Under the pieces are notes generated by a model. That model made no database searches. It was not told where the DNA came from and was given only the letters and a program-made list of their open reading frames with translations. Both the position numbers and the translations under genes were made by a program. This document shows, piece after piece, positions 42,885 through 43,000 of a DNA stretch of 43,000 bases; positions within the stretch are counted from its first letter, which is position 1, and each line of letters begins with the position of its first letter. Source of the stretch: Owenia fusiformis (Eukaryota; Annelida; Polychaeta; Sabellida; Oweniidae); assembly GCA_903813345.2 (NCBI GenBank), contig CAIIXF020000002.1, positions 16,760,467-16,803,466 on the forward strand, given 5' to 3'.

Positions 42885-43000
42885 GATTTGAGGAATGGTA
42901 AAGCTGAAACGAAATTTAAAATTTACTAAATTCACATGACGAACCTGACATCTTTTAACATCGTTACTCTTAAAAAGCAAGAAAGCTCAAGCAAATGTTA

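Overview
This is eukaryotic DNA, most likely from an AT-rich marine invertebrate genome. Genes are split by GT-AG introns, coding islands sit in long AT-rich non-coding DNA, and miniature inverted-repeat elements are dense. The mix of secreted and membrane proteins (kringle, Ly6/uPAR-like, pacifastin/VWC-like, CILP-like) suits a lophotrochozoan such as a brachiopod, mollusc or annelid. The species cannot be fixed from the sequence.

Layout: 1-4.6 kb is mostly non-coding, with an 818-bp TA-flanked inverted-repeat element and the decayed 3' end of a LINE. 4.64-15.1 kb (+) is a large gene for a single-pass membrane protein: eight kringles, two copies of an unnamed domain of about 160 residues, a transmembrane helix and a short tail carrying FDNPAY. 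15.9-18.55 kb (-) is a small secreted protein with four CNxCxC repeats; one exon carries a +1 frameshift in a homopolymer. 18.6-24.5 kb has no recognisable gene. 24.57-26.1 kb (-) is a two-exon secreted cysteine-rich protein with a CILP-like CC...CGCxxC domain. 26.1-32.1 kb is gene-poor and rich in palindromic elements, including an 849-bp near-perfect inverted repeat with a 6-bp target duplication. 32.2-35.1 kb (+) is a four-exon secreted protein with two Ly6/uPAR-like domains joined by Thr/Ala/Pro repeats and flanked by His/Ala/Pro-rich tracts. 36.1-42.9 kb (-) is a complete ten-exon ALKBH8 orthologue (RRM, AlkB dioxygenase, tRNA methyltransferase), with a 64-bp tandem array in one intron.

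The genes do not form an operon and share no obvious pathway. The four extracellular genes are built almost wholly of phase 1-1 exon modules, the signature of exon shuffling. ALKBH8 is a housekeeping tRNA wobble-uridine modification enzyme and uses mixed intron phases. The most novel item is the kringle receptor: its two-copy domain next to the membrane and its LDL-receptor-like internalisation motif suggest an endocytic or signalling receptor of a type I cannot match to a named family.
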